From: Symsagittifera roscoffensis
Taxonomy: Eukaryota; Xenacoelomorpha; Acoela; Convolutidae
Direction of reading: 5' to 3'
Assembly: GCF_963678635.1 (NCBI RefSeq)
Contig: NC_087063.1
Location: forward strand, 40,748,759-40,812,758
Length of the DNA: 64,000 nt
In this document: in pieces, positions 34,915 through 47,394 of the stretch
Layout of the letters: every line of letters begins with the position of its first letter
Numbering within the stretch: position 1 is the first letter of the stretch
Notes under the pieces: generated by a model
Seen by the model: the letters and a program-made list of their open reading frames with translations, nothing else
Databases searched by the model: none
Told to the model about the DNA's origin: nothing
Made by a program: the position numbers and the translations under genes

Positions 34915-37659
34915 AATGCTGTAAAGGTGGTCGCAAAAAGTTTAAATTTACTTTTTCGACCCGTTTTATGGTTTTTCAATTATTTAAGAAACGGGGATCT
35001 TCGGAAGATTTCAAGTACGAATTGGCTAAGGCGACAAAAACTAGAAACGTTGACAATAATATCAATACTATTGGATCTCGGCTTAAATTACAGGCATCAA
35101 ATCATTCGTTCTTTCTCCAAGACACATTTCGTCGAGCAACCGCCGAAATAGTGGTTCACTTTACACACTTCTGTAAGCCCGAGAAAACCTTTTTGAGATT
35201 TCGAATTGACCTAGTTTCTTGCGTCAAAGCAGATGCGTCTCTTTCACTGAAAACCACGGAGCTTCAAGGATTAAGCGTGGATATCTGGGGAGACATCTGT
35301 GAGATTGGTGGTGTGGAGTTTACCAGGCTCGCGATCAGGCTCCTCGATGTCGATATTAGTGTACAGTTGGCTCTCAGCGTTTTCCGTTTCGCAGGTAAGT
35401 CAATTTTGTTTTAGGTTCTATATATTTTTTTTGCTTTAGAAAAAAATCTTTCAGGATTATTAGTCTCAGCATCATTTATGTTATATATGTTCAATATGGT
35501 TATTTTTATTTGCTTTTTTTTAAAATTAGGCACTTTGGCTCCACGCAGTACTGTGTATCTTCCAAAAGATAATATTTGTCAAATGGAGCAGAGCGCAAAA
35601 TATTTCTGCGTATAGACAAAAGCCAGTGCGGATTTTAAGAGCAAATAGTTAATCACTGTAAATGAAATCCACAACCAAGTCTTGAAGCACTGAGAACTCA
35701 AGTTTATGAATGTACCCCTTTGATTAATTTTATCAGCATTTGGAATGATCTTTTCTTTTGGAGCCAGGTAGAAATTCAACAACGAAATTCATATCTGTTC
35801 AAATTCAAATCGGATCTGCATGTCCATGCCTGCAAAACTGGATATGTTGTTTTTTCTTTTTTTTCATCGACAAATGTTTCAGCGTACCGTGGAAAGGACA
35901 GCAGATACGCTATGGAGCAGAACGTTGGTCCCACCACAGCAGGTGACCAAGAATCGGGTTGGTTGTACAGCCAAACAAAATTCCTAAGACAGTTAGGAGC
36001 AAAGTTGACCTAAAGTGGCGATTCTGATACAGTCTCGTGGCTCCCACTGTATGTGTCCAATGACACTACAGACTTCCGTCCAATAACTTGCGAGCCAGAG
36101 ACTGGTAAAAGAACTGAACTCAAGAAGCCATTTCGAAAAGAGTTACACATGACGTCAATGGTCAGCATCGAAGACATTCGATGCGTTTGTCCAGATGCCA
36201 CCCACATGATTACACGATGTGTGGAAACATAGCTTCGTAAAACGGCACAAAAAAAACCGATGAAATGCATCCTCACGAAAAGTTTACCATTGAGCGCTGT
36301 GAGGAAAATTTGACCAGACGGGGGGCCAAAAAGCGATTTTCTCATTTCAGCCTTGTCTTGATAGGAGGAACAGACAAAGCTGGCAAAGTGGGTGCAGTCT
36401 CTCTTTCTGGAATCTGTGCGCTGACTGTCGTCGCTGACAAGGAAGAAATGAAAGAGGCTAGCACATAGCACAGAAATTGAAGATCTCTTTGAAGGAGTCT
36501 GGAAAAATGAAGTTCTTGTTTGACCCCAAGAAAATACGGATTTATACGTTGAGTCTGTAAAAGTGCTACAAGCCATCTACCCGAGTCTCGTCTCAAAATT
36601 CCTGAAAAAATTCCTGAGATGCCAGTGAACTTTTGAGAAAGAGCTTGAATGAATGCACGAAATTACTGACAGCCAGAGGTGATTTCAACGCTCCATAGTA
36701 CGAAAAGTGGGCTGAAACCTACAATCAAGTTTCGGTGCTTATCTTTGGAGAACGAGGACTGACACCCTACAAACTAAAATTACTCCTAATGCCACAGCTT
36801 GTGGTGAACAGTTTTATACGAAGTCTCTGGGAACATTTGTGCGAATATCTCGAAAAATTCAACCACCATGCGAACAAGCATTTCTGAAGCAGGACAATGC
36901 GAGGTGGAGTAAGATTGCATAACCAAGACCCGTTGTTCCTCGAAATGATTTTTTTTTCATTCTGCAAATTCATCAAATCTAGCAAGTTCCCCACGTAGTT
37001 TTCTAAACAATGCGGGAGACGTCTTGGGAGGAAACAATGCTATCTCGTCGTAATTACAAATATTTCAAAAAAGTCTAGAATTACCGAGAGTTGCCGTCGG
37101 TGAAAAGCGTCCATTTAGTCTGCTGCTTTCTGGTTTGCAATTTTATGTGTTGCGTACTTTCGGATGTACAGCGGCAGCAGTTGCGGGAAAGAAAGCAAAA
37201 CCGAATCTAACACCATAAGCTATGGTGGAAAAATAGATTCATGATTTAGGAGGTACTGTCCTAATCAAAGACAATGCTCAAACCATTCTTCAGGGACATT
37301 CCAAGACACCTAACTGCTTTATTCTGCTGAAAGATGACAAAGATTTTGTCAAAGGAACAATGACTGTAGAGGAACGGTTGCAAAACCGAGTAGCTGGAAA
37401 TGAGTCACCAACTGATTTGAAACCTATTGATACTGGGCAAAAACCAAATAAAAGAGCTGGCAAAAACAAACCGTCACCTGCAGCCATTCAGTGCCCTAAA
37501 TTTGCGGGTAGTGATTTCAAACTTTTGAAGCTAGAATACTTAGTTGATGATCTTTACTCTGACTCAGTTATTGATCCGACATCTCACCAGCTACATCCCG
37601 GGAGTAATTTTTCATCTATTTACGTCAATGACAAGCGGCCACTTTCGATGTCAAACTGA
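34915..37659 (+). pseudogene. Decayed gene of a dispersed, possibly transposon-related family
   Basis: Plus-strand peptides of one protein can be read in changing frames with many stops. The best preserved is 34,968-35,398, which ends at a clear donor GCAG|GTAAGT, with the next exon at 35,530. Further pieces are a RYAMEQNVGPTT segment near 35,900, IEDIRCVCPDATHMITRC near 36,170, GLTPYKLKLLLMPQLVV near 36,760, and GGTVLIKDNAQTILQGH to a stop near 37,659. Segments of the form PD-x-x-H-M-x-x-R and TPYxH/K occur in order in large uncharacterised repeat-family proteins of several invertebrates. That resemblance is from memory and unverified. Several stops and at least four frame changes show it is not functional. 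Confidence 0.45.
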
Positions 37660-38620
37660 GGGTGAAAGTAAGGTTTTAAGGAAACATAGAGCTGAAAAAT
37701 CGCCGCAGATTCCAAATACTGAATCCCAAGTATCCCTTTTGTGTAGTTGAACAAAATCAGCTCACATAGTACAAAAGAAAGAGAGAGCTGAGCTCCCGTG
37801 AAAGAATTAAATAGCTTGACGGAGGATGCTGACCTCACAACAGCACAACAAAATGAGAGATTAATTTCGACGAGTCCAGTGTTAAAACGAAGTTCAAATA
37901 ACCCACGCTAATGTTATGCCCTGCATATCCCTTCGGGGGCCAATAACACTCGACGAGGGACGAGATGAAACCACTATTAACCAAATCAAACGGAACAAGA
38001 GTTTAAGAGGCTACCAACACCAACAACAACCATAGGCAACGTATACGAGCCATATTCTTCGGCTATTCTTTATAGTTAACGTTAAAGGACCTTGTTAACT
38101 ATTTACCCCCTTTTGCAATAAGGACCCGACAAAAAGTATTTCTGAGTATCAAACCATTGCGACAAAACACATTCTGGTTTTTATATGGGTATAGATTCGT
38201 TACAGATACCAGAGGGGGGGGGGGTAAAAGTTAAGAAAAGATCCACAATTATACAAGTGAAACTTTTTTGGGGTACAAGTATGATAGTTGGGTCCTTAAA
38301 AATCAAAACCATTCGAAGCTAATATGTGCAGTTCGTTAGATGTAAGCGTATTCCGCATACAAGAACGCGTTTTATAGTTTATTGGCATTTGATTCGAAAA
38401 CGCTGATTATAGTTTGTTTGCGTTACTTGTTTTTGCAGGGCCCCTTTCAGGGACCTTAGTATCACAATTGTACCATCTTCGGGCGACAATGAGTCTGGGT
38501 GGCTCCCAGATGATACCTTCAGCATAATGCCGCTTAATTCTCACCTCTGGAAAAGGTGAGGGGGACCCAAGTAGCTGTTTTATATGATCTCACGTAATGT
38601 TCACTAACAAATTAATATAT
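37660..38620. other. Intergenic, nothing coding
   Basis: Includes a run of ten or more G near 38,213 followed by GTAAAAGTTAAG, and one GTATTCCGCATAC motif at 38,347. No gene or RNA was recognised. Confidence 0.5.
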
Positions 38621-38850
38621 TAGAGTGCGACAGTTTGTTTTTATTGATTCCACAAACTGTTAGCTGTACTGCAGCTTGTAAGTGAATATCTAGCAATAAC
38701 CAGCTTGAACAGTAGCTAGCTAGAAAAACGAATTCGGAAATTACGAACAAAAACTCAACCATTGTCTGTGGAATCCACGAACAAATCTTAAATCATAACT
38801 TAAATCAACTCCTGGTTATACCCTTTTAGAAATTAAATATAAATTTGAAA
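38620..38850 (+). repeat. Left flank repeat of the 980-bp satellite
   Basis: The segment with GCGACAGTTTGTTTTT, AGCAATAACCAGCTTGAACA and GTCTGTGGAATCCACGAACA is repeated in the same orientation at 42,597-42,795, on the far side of the tandem array. The two copies therefore bracket it. Confidence 0.8.
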
Positions 38851-41800
38851 ATTTGATTGAAACGGCCATTTTGACTTGTAATTCCGTAATTTGGTAACCC
38901 AGCAGCATTGAGCAGTTAATATATAGTTAGAACAATGAATGCCGAATTTACGAACAAATACTTAACCATTATCTGTGCAAATCTTTGTAGCCGTGTCAGA
39001 AACAGTCACGCCCGCGGTTTAACGCAACCAATTTAAACTGTAAACTGTCAAACCAAACAATTCAATTTGTTAAATTGCATAATAATTTAACAAAATGCCT
39101 AGGGACAAAAAAAATTAACAATAATGTTGATTTTGGTTCAACTCGGCTAAACTAAGTCTTATGTATTAGCTGTTATTATAAGAAGTGATTCCTTTTTCTT
39201 TATAGGATGGATTATCGACAACTAACCATAGGTTTAAATTTAAAACTATCGCATACCCCGAATAATTTTGTCAACGCCCTGGAATGTAAAGTCGAATTAA
39301 TTCTTAGCAGCCATAGATTCAAATTTGAAGCTATTAAAATAGGGTTTAACGTCAATTTTTCATAATGCCAAATGTCAAAAAAATAGCCTATGCTGAAGTT
39401 TAATGTCAACTTGAACAGTTGATCCCTATGGAAGTTGCGACATTCAACTTCGTGGTAGATTCAACCTCGTGGGATCGGAGCATATATGAGCAAACTATCG
39501 GAACTGTCATTTGCTAACGAAGAGATTAATTTAGACTTCGCCCGCCCTTTGGACGATTCTGGGGGACCTTCTGATCTCTATTCATGATCGTTTAGATCAA
39601 GGAACGTCAAATATATCAGACCACCGGGCAAGAAGTTGGGAGCCACACAATGGAGCAGAGCACCCGTTGGGTAAACAGATTGTTACCTTCTAATTTTGAA
39701 ATTTCCCACATCCCAGGAAAAAATATGGGTTTTACTGACGCAATATTACCATTCTAAATTATTACCATTCTTTTATTCATTTTATAGGATCCATTTTTTA
39801 TTTCATAAATTACCATTCTTTTTTTCATTTTATAGGATCCATCTTTTTAACCGACCGTCTTTAATGTGAATCTTTTAGAGTTTAAACATTTGATTGAAAA
39901 CGGCCATTTCAATTTTTAAATTTAGTTTTCATGTGTCATAATTAATTATTGACATATCCCAGCTAATCTTTGTAGTAGTGTCAAAAACAGTCACGCTCTC
40001 GGCTTAACGCAACCAATTTAAACTGTCAAACCAAACAATTCGAATTGTTAAATTGCATAATATTTTAACGAAGTGCCTAGGGAAAAAAAAACTAACAATG
40101 TTGTTGATTTTGGTTCAACTTGGCTAAACTAAGTCTTATGTATTAGCTGTTATTGTAAGAATTGATTCCGTTTTCATTATGGGGAATTAACAGTGACAAC
40201 TAATCGTAGTTTTAAATTTAAAACCATGGCATACTACGAATCAATTTCTGAACGCCCTAGAAGGTAAATTCGAAATAATTCGTAGCAGCCATAGATTCAA
40301 ATTTGAAGCTATTAAAATAGGGTTTGACGTCAACTTTTCATAATGTCAAATGTCAAAATCATAGCCTAAGCCGAAGTTTAATGTCAACTTGAACAATTGA
40401 TCTCTATGGAAGTTGCGACATTCAACCTCGTGGTAGATTCAACCTCGTGGGATCGGAGCATATATGAGCAAACTATCGGAACTGTTATTTGCTAACAAAG
40501 AGATTAATTTAGACTTCGCCCACCGTTTGGACAATTTTTGGGGGACCTTCTGATCTCTATTGATAATCGTTTAGATCAGGGAAAGTCAATTATACCAGAC
40601 CGCCGGGCAAAAAGTTGGGAGCCACACAATGGAGCAGAGCACCCGTTGGGTAAACAGATTGTTACCTTCTAATTTTGAAATTTCCCACATCCCAGGAAAA
40701 AATATGGGTTTTACTGACGCAGATATTACCATTCTAAATTATTACCATTCTTTTATTCATTTTATAGGATCCATTTTTTATTTCATAAATTACCATTCTT
40801 TTTTTCATTTTATAGGATCCATCTTTTTAACCGACCGTCTTTAATGTGAATCTTTTAGAGTTTGAAAAATTTGATTGAAAACGGCCATTTCAATTTTTAA
40901 ATTTAGTTTTCATGTGTCATAATTAATTATTGACATATCCCAGCTAATCTTTGTAGTAGTGTCAAAAACAGTCAATCTCTCGGCTTAACGCAACCAATTT
41001 AAACTGTCAAACCAAACAATTCGATTTGTTAAATTGCATAATATTTTAACGAAGTGCCTAGGGAAAAAAAACTAACAATGTTGTTGATTTTGGTTCAACT
41101 TGGCTAAACTAAGTCTTATGTATTAGCTGTTATTGTAAGAATTGATTCCGTTTTCATTATGGGGAATTAACAGTGACAACTAATCGTAGTTTTAAATTTA
41201 AAACCATGGCATACTACGAATCAATTTCTGAACGCCCTAGAAGGTAAATTCGAAATAATTCGTAGCAGCCATAGATTCAAATTTGAAGCTATTAAAATAG
41301 GGTTTGACGTCAACTTTTCATAATGTCAAATGTCAAAATCATAGCCTAAGCCGAAGTTTAATGTCAACTTGAACAATTGATCTCTATGGAAGTTGCGACA
41401 TTCAACCTCGTGGTAGATTCAACCTCGTGGGATCGGAGCATATATGAGCAAACTATCGGAACTGTCATTTGCTAACAAAGAGATTAATTTAGACTTCGCC
41501 CACCGTTTGGACAATTTTTGGGGGACCTTCTGACCTCTATTGATAATCGTTTAGATCAGGGAAAGTCAATTATATCAGACCGCCGGGCAAAAAGTTGGGA
41601 GCCACACAATGGAGCAGAGCACCCGTTGGGTAAACAGATTGTTATCTTCTAATTTTGAAATTTCCTACATCCCAGGAAAAGATATGGGTTTTACTGACCC
41701 AGATATTACAGTTCTAGATTATTACCATTCTCTGATTTATTTTATAGGAACAATTTTTTAGTTCAAAAATTACCAATCTTTTATTCATTTTATAGGATCC

Positions 41801-42335
41801 ATTTTCTTTACCAAACTTCTTTAAAGTGAATCTTTTAGAGTTTAAACATTTGATTGAAAACGGCCATTTTGATTTTTAAATTTAGTTTTCATGTGTCATA
41901 ATTAATTATTGACATATCCCAGCTAATCTTTGTAGTAGTGTCAAAAACAGTCACGCTCGCGGTTTAACGCAACCAATTTAAACCGTCAAACCAAACAATT
42001 CAATTTGTTAAATTTCATTATATTTTAGCGAAGTGCCTAGGGACAAAAAACTAACAATGCTGTTGATTTTGGTTCAATTTGGCTAAACTAAGTCATATGT
42101 TTTAGCTTTTATTATAAGAACTGATTCCGTTTTCATTATGGGGGATTAACAGTGACAACTATTCGTAGTTTTAATTTTAAAACTTTGGCATACTACGAAT
42201 CAATTTGTTAACGCCCTAGAACAAAAATTAGAATTGATTCGTAGCCTCTATAAGTTCAAATTTGAAGCTATTAAAATAAGGTTTAACGTCAGCTTTTGAT
42301 ATGGATTATAAATTTTTCCATCGGTCGATCATTCA
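38850..42335 (+). repeat. Satellite with a unit of about 978-980 bp, 3.5 copies
   Basis: The anchor CCATAGATTCAAATTTGAAG lies at 39,311, 40,289 and 41,269, with a diverged match at 42,245, giving spacings of 978, 980 and 976 bp. The second and third units are nearly identical; the outer ones have diverged. Each of the inner units contains a short old fragment of a Ty3/gypsy RNase H end (NFEISHIPGKNMGF, about 39,680, 40,660 and 41,640). It is followed by a local duplication of CATTTTATAGGATCCAT. The fragment is a fossil that was amplified with the satellite. Confidence 0.9.
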
Positions 42336-42596
42336 TTTGTAATGTTGCTTTAGATTAGACATTCGTAAATCATTCTTAATCATGTTATTCTCTTAATTTC
42401 TTAGTTAGTCGATAATTAAATTGATTCGAAAACTGATAGCAAAAGAAAGATTTTTCGTCCTCGGGTTACTGCCAGTTGGGCTGTACTGCCCGTACAGTAA
42501 CCCTGATGCAGTTTGTTAGTTCATTAATATTCTCTGAACTGTATCTAAATTCAAATTCAAATCTCATGTAGTAGTTACTGATAAATTATTGTATTA
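42336..42596. other. Spacer between satellite and right flank repeat
   Basis: AT-rich. It holds one inverted repeat, GGGTTACTG and CAGTAACCC around a 22-base loop (about 42,463-42,502). No gene. Confidence 0.5.
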
Positions 42597-42795
42597 GAGC
42601 GACAGTTTGTTTTTTTTATTCCGCAAATTGTTAGCGGATTCCGCAGATTGTAACTGAGATGTCCAGCAATAACCAGCTTGAACAGTGGCTAACTAGAAGA
42701 ACGAATGCGGAAATTACAAACAAATACTTAACCATTGTCTGTGGAATCCACGAACAAATCTGAAATCAATACTTAACTAAATTCGTGGATATACC
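42597..42795 (+). repeat. Right flank repeat of the 980-bp satellite
   Basis: Direct copy of 38,625-38,835, including AGCAATAACCAGCTTGAACA and the TTCCGCAAATTG/GGATTCCGCAG motifs. Confidence 0.8.
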
Positions 42796-42961
42796 CTTTA
42801 AGAATTCAAACATTTAATTGAAAACAACCATTTCGATTTTTAAAATTTCGCTCATTCATTTTTTAATATTGCTATAAAATATAAAATCATGAGCACAAAC
42901 GCAAACTCTTATAAATTCGAACGAAACGAGTTTAAAGTTTTGTAGAATACCCATAATCCAT

Positions 42962-45187
42962 TTAAATGCTGTCGTCAAACAACGCTTGAGCAACTTTGTC
43001 TCCATAGTCAAAGCGCAGTTGCTCGAAAGGTACAATGTCTCTCCTGACTTTTAGGATGACTATGCTTTCACCTATGCTGGAAAGTACAACTTCTACCATT
43101 TTCATATTGGCGCCGTTTTTCTTCTGAGTGGCGTGGTTTGCTAAACGAACCGCGCAAACATTCCATTTATGTAACGGGCACTCCTCATTTGAAGCGTCGA
43201 TCAATCGCCTAGGAGGACCCGCAATTTGCAATTCGTATTTACTTAGAACTCCTGGTTGGGGGCAGTACTGGTCGGCATTGACGTTGGTGACTACTTTGCT
43301 GTGTTAATCCACCAACACGTCATCTTTATTGAACGATTGCAGAGCAATCAAAACTAGTAAAAAAAAGTCAAAATTATTGATTAAAAAAATAAAATTTAAT
43401 TAGTACGATATATTGTGTCGGGTCACTTAAAGTATAAAGTACCTCTTCCAAAGACGGGAATTATCACATCACATATGCCGACCCAGCTCTGGGTCAATGC
43501 ACGACTCTGCAACTCTTCCTGAGTCTCATACGGAAAGCTCTCAATGTCGTTGGCGGTATGTTTCAGGCTTGTGGTTTTCTCAAGAGTCTGAAACTTTCTC
43601 TTCGATCCATCATTGAGCAGCTTCGCCACATGGTCAACCACCTTTCTTCAGGTCATAGGTTGCCCAATTCTGCTTTGAGTAAAAATTTGTAACTTAACTT
43701 GACAGCTCATTGGAAGTCGTCATCTCCTGAACGAAGATCTGTGCACGCTGCAACTGGCGAAAGTAACGTTGAGAGTCTTGTAAGGATCGCACTGCCAACA
43801 GAACCTCTTCGTAGGTATATCCGTCCAATTTCTGGTGAACTTCTGAAGCTTGCTTCTTCAGCTTTTCCATCTCTATTGTAGGATTGGCAGACAAAGGCAT
43901 AAAACTCGCAACCTTACGTGCGAGACAGCGCTTCGGCTGTTCCAGATTTATGATGCTGATCTATGAAAAACGAAAATGATTACATGTGATTCCAAGTCGG
44001 TTTCTATTTCGATTTAAAAAATCCCTTTGGAAGAAATTAAAACTTTATATTGATTGATCTACCTGGCGTTTGAACTGATCAACTAGTGGAGCAACCCGGA
44101 ACACAGCGTTTCCAAATGAATTGACGAAAAACAGTTGAGATGTCACCAGGTTTTTGTGTCCCGAAAAGCCCACTGAACAACATAGTTCATACTGCTCCTC
44201 TTTAAATGGGCTCTGCCTCCGTATAGTACAATTTCTTACTAATTGTAAGAAGAAAAAGATACTTACAGGCTGTAAAAAGATACTTACAGGCTGCTGGTTC
44301 TATGCTCAGCTGCACGGTATCGTCTTCATTTTTTCCCTCTATGTTGACAGACGCCTGGACGACAGCATGTACGGTGGTGTTGATGATCATTTTCTCGAGA
44401 ATCCCTCTGCACGTGAACAGAATCGTGACAATGACCCTGAACAAGGTCAATTGTTCTTTGTGGGTCAAGGTTTCGTTTCTTTTATTGGCGCAGTCATTCG
44501 ACTTCTGAACATTCTGTAAAATGACTTCTTTGAGAGTCTCGTTTATTATCGGTTTTTGGCTCGGGAAGCTTTTTCAGGTTGCTAAAATAGAATATGATTT
44601 AGTTGCAATATTTGGTTCACCAAATTCTTTTAGGCTTGTGTAATGTGTTTACTTTTGAAGTTTTTTCGCCTTCAACTTACAGTCTCGCCTTCATTATCTG
44701 GCTCTGCATGATTTCTTTTGCGGCTTTATGTGGGCTCGTCATTCCTTTGGTCTTGTGATTCCTTGAGATCATCGGCTCGTGGTTCCCTGAGAGTGTAGGT
44801 TTGCCTCTCATGGTCATGCGGTTGTCTTTCAACTTCTCGATAGTGAGGAAAAGCCGATGACCATGGAGAATTTGGATACGGTGATGCCGACATGTAGGAA
44901 TCCAGGTAGGCTGGATATGGCTGATACTGCTGAGACTGGCACTGATGTACCATCGAGGGGCCTGAATGGACATGTTGCAGAGGGGTGTGTGATTGTCCAT
45001 ATGTCGGCGGAATTGGCGAGGCGAAAGGTCGCGGGGGTGCTCGCAAAGGGGTCACCGATGTCGGAGGAGCCAATGATGTCTTCTCTGGTGCTGCGAGGGG
45101 TGACGGAGGCACAGGGATGTTAAAAAGCACTGCAAATGGTGATGGAGAACTGGAAGGCACTGAACATGAGCTTTCGGTGTTGGACAT
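42962..45187 (-). pseudogene. SET-domain protein methyltransferase-like gene, damaged
   Basis: The last exon (about 43,308-42,962) encodes the SET core: RRLIDASNEECPLHKW, VRLANHATQKKNGAN (the NHS-type motif), SIVILKVRRDIVPFEQL and RFDYGDKVA. This holds the SAM-binding Asn-His and the catalytic-site Tyr, in the arrangement of lysine methyltransferases such as KMT5A. The previous exon (43,640-43,436) ends with GICDVIIPVFGRG, the GxG start of SET. Upstream exons give KRCLARKVASFMPLSANP with a coiled helix (43,969-43,690), an exon ending IEPAAC (44,511-44,287), and a Pro/Ser-rich N-terminus from ATG 45,187 (MSNTESSCSVPSSSPSP). Defects: an extra G near 43,642 breaks the frame between NWATYDLKK and VVDHVAKLL, and a TAA at about 44,726 precedes more sensible sequence (SRKRNHAEPDNEGE). 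The target, presumably histone or another chromatin protein, is unknown. Confidence 0.7.
44255..44300 (-). other. Duplicated splice donor, 21-bp tandem repeat
   Basis: At the 3' end of the IEPAAC exon the minus strand reads AGCCTGTAAGTATCTTTTTAC twice in a row. Each copy has a consensus donor CCT|GTAAGT, and the first copy also ends in an acceptor-like CAG. Either donor could be used. Confidence 0.7.
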
Positions 45188-45299
45188 TTAACTTGAGTCC
45201 GTAAGTTTTTACTAGATTCGGATGAAAAATGAGAGATGCAATTAATATTGAGCACAAGGTGAGGATGAACAGATTCCAATTTAGCAGCAAAGCTCGCAT

Positions 45300-45730
45300 C
45301 ACTTATCAGCACCAATTTAACCGAAACACCAGGATATCAAAGTAAGAGTCCAACAAGGAATAGCTTCGACACTTTCCACACTTTTTAGCACACCAGGCGA
45401 CTAGCATCTATGCAATAATGACTGCTTAAAGACAAGACGGATATTTGATAATGAAGGCGTCATACTGATAAGTGGAACTAGACAGTGCAGTTCTTATCAG
45501 TGAAGCCGTTATTATCAGTGACGCATTAGTCCTGCATCAGGGAAACTATCATTAGTCAATTCTTGAACCAAGACTCATTTCATTTCAATCATTCAATTGC
45601 TCTTCATCATGCTAAGTAGAATTTTTCGGGTAAAAGAAAAAGTACAATTCCTCGATGTCGTCACTTCCATCTGGGAATGTGCTGTAATTTTATCATTAAT
45701 CAGCGATTGGAGCGTAAAGATTAATTGATC
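45300..45730. other. Intergenic between divergent genes, nothing recognised
   Basis: Lies between the start of the minus-strand SET gene and the plus-strand frame at 45.75 kb, so it should hold both promoters. No TATA box or other signal could be assigned with confidence. A TTATCAGTG motif occurs three times near 45,470-45,520. Confidence 0.4.
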
Positions 45731-45756
45731 TCATTGGCCGGGAATTGCCATCTTTA

Positions 45757-46771
45757 GTGTCCCAGAATACAGCAAATAAAACGCAGCAGCATGGAATATA
45801 AGAAAATTCCGCGAAGACAATGATACTTCTGTCATCGGCAGAAGGCGGAATTCGAGAAAAGAGAAAGTATCGTTCAACCACAGACGGCTGCACAGGGACT
45901 CGATGGTCTTTTTTGAACATGCTGAGAGTGTCAAAAAAGGGATTATCATCATCAACGACCCTTTAGTGTCCCAGTGCAAAGTTCTTTGGGTCGACAAACC
46001 TCAGGATACTGCGGGGAGTAAACCATCATACAGTGGCAGTTTATACGTTATGTACTCCGAGTTGAGAAACGAGTCACAAGGTGAGTCAAGGAAACCAGTA
46101 GCCGGAGAATCACTGCCAGACGATTTCATAAAGTTCATGATTAAGGATTCTGAGAAATCTAGTTCCGAACAAAAGCCCTCAGAGCCCAAGGCCAAACAAA
46201 AACAAGGAGGAAAACCGCAGGAAGATATTTTGAGTCGCCTTGATTATTTTGAGTTGCCAGAAAATGACATTCCCTTGAAGTTTGCTTCATGCATCAACGG
46301 TGTAAATCATGTAACTAATCAAATGCGTACCTAATCTACTAATTAATCACATCCATTTATCCTTATATTCTGTATGATCATCGATTTCATCTAATATACT
46401 GAAAATTTATAATGCATTTCCGGATGCAACTGATTCTTTTTTATCGGTTTTTAATAATTTAATATACCGTATTTTAATTATACAGCGTATTCTAATTTTT
46501 GATTGTAGCTAGGATCGACTATCTTGCGAGCCGGAGAAAACATCCATGTTGATTATTTGAAATTAGATTATTCGAAGAAACGAGCATTTGCTGGAATGAC
46601 TTCCATCGGAAATGCGGATGTCACCCTGAGAATGCCTTTTGTATTGGTGGAGCTTGCTGAAGAAGATTTTTTTGGTATGTATCAGTTTGTTTCAGTTTTG
46701 TTGTTTTTTCAAAAACAAAATTGATTTATCCTTTTATTCTTTTGTACTTCGTTTTAGATCAATTTAAGTTG
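45757..46771 (+). CDS. Unrecognised multi-exon gene
   Basis: A frame open from about 45,757 reads FREDNDTSVIGRRR, HRDSMVFFEHAESVKKG, IIIINDPLVSQCKVLWVD and SGSLYVMYSEL. A Ser/Lys/Glu/Gln-rich linker and YFELPENDIPLKFASCING follow, to a donor near 46,300 (ACG|GTGTAA). The second exon (46,509-46,675) reads ILRAGENIHVDYLKLDYS, GNADVTLRMPFVLVEL and EEDFF, ends at TTG|GTATGT, and joins in frame to a short last exon (46,758-46,782, QFKLRSE and TGA). The internal ATG at 45,903 is a possible start, but sensible sequence begins upstream of it. The alternating strands and turns suggest a beta-rich fold, but I do not recognise the family. It stands head to head with the SET gene. Confidence 0.5.
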
Positions 46772-46895
46772 CGTTCTGAGTGATATTACTCATCCAATTA
46801 GCCAATTTTTTGATTTTTTGCAACATTTTTGGCAATAAAACGATGCGTTGGGTTGATGAGGAAAAAAACAGGGCAAACTTTCATGTTGGTTCCAG

Positions 46896-47225
46896 CTACA
46901 CCAGTAACCAGAAAGGCCATTGGTTTATCATCCACACAGTGTGCTGATAAATTTTTGGGCAGTATAACCTCAATACTTTTTGGATGACATCAATCTTGGG
47001 ATTCTGTGCTGGGGGGAAAATGGGATTTGTTGCTAGCAAAAAAACGAACGTGAGCTGGACACTTGGATCAAATCTCTCAAGTTCAACGATCACAAAGATT
47101 TCCTCATGAGCACAATCCGATGCCATATAAATGCATGCCGTGGTAGATATGCCGTCGAGGATAGCAACCGAGAAGTATTTAGACTTAATATGGCCGAGTC
47201 CGCCCAGTATTGTTTTTATGACTTA
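46896..47225 (-). CDS. Unrecognised possible exon, about 110 residues
   Basis: The minus-strand frame is open from a TAA near 47,226 to a TAG at 46,896. Its sequence is protein-like: ILGGLGHIKSKYFSVAILDG, MASDCAHEEIFVIVELERFD, QLTFVFLLATNPIFPP and KVLRLYCPKIYQHTVW. It has normal residue balance and hydrophobic periods. An ATG lies within it at 47,126. No motif or neighbour gives a function. It could be one exon of a larger gene or a remnant of a mobile element. Confidence 0.4.
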
Positions 47226-47394
47226 GAATGAACAACTTGAACTGTTTATACTGTTTGTTGTCATGAATGTTTTGTTATGACTGTTTGTTGTTACTTGAGC
47301 TCCTTAAATTAACCGTAATTTGCCGTATTCTTTTAACTATATGCAGTCTGAAAAATATGTAGGCCCGTCAAAGTTGCTCAAAAAGTTGCTCATA

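Noticed and set aside
36010-36596. Minus-strand ORF of 188 codons
   Set aside because: Antisense of the decayed plus-strand gene; sequence sense lies on the plus strand.
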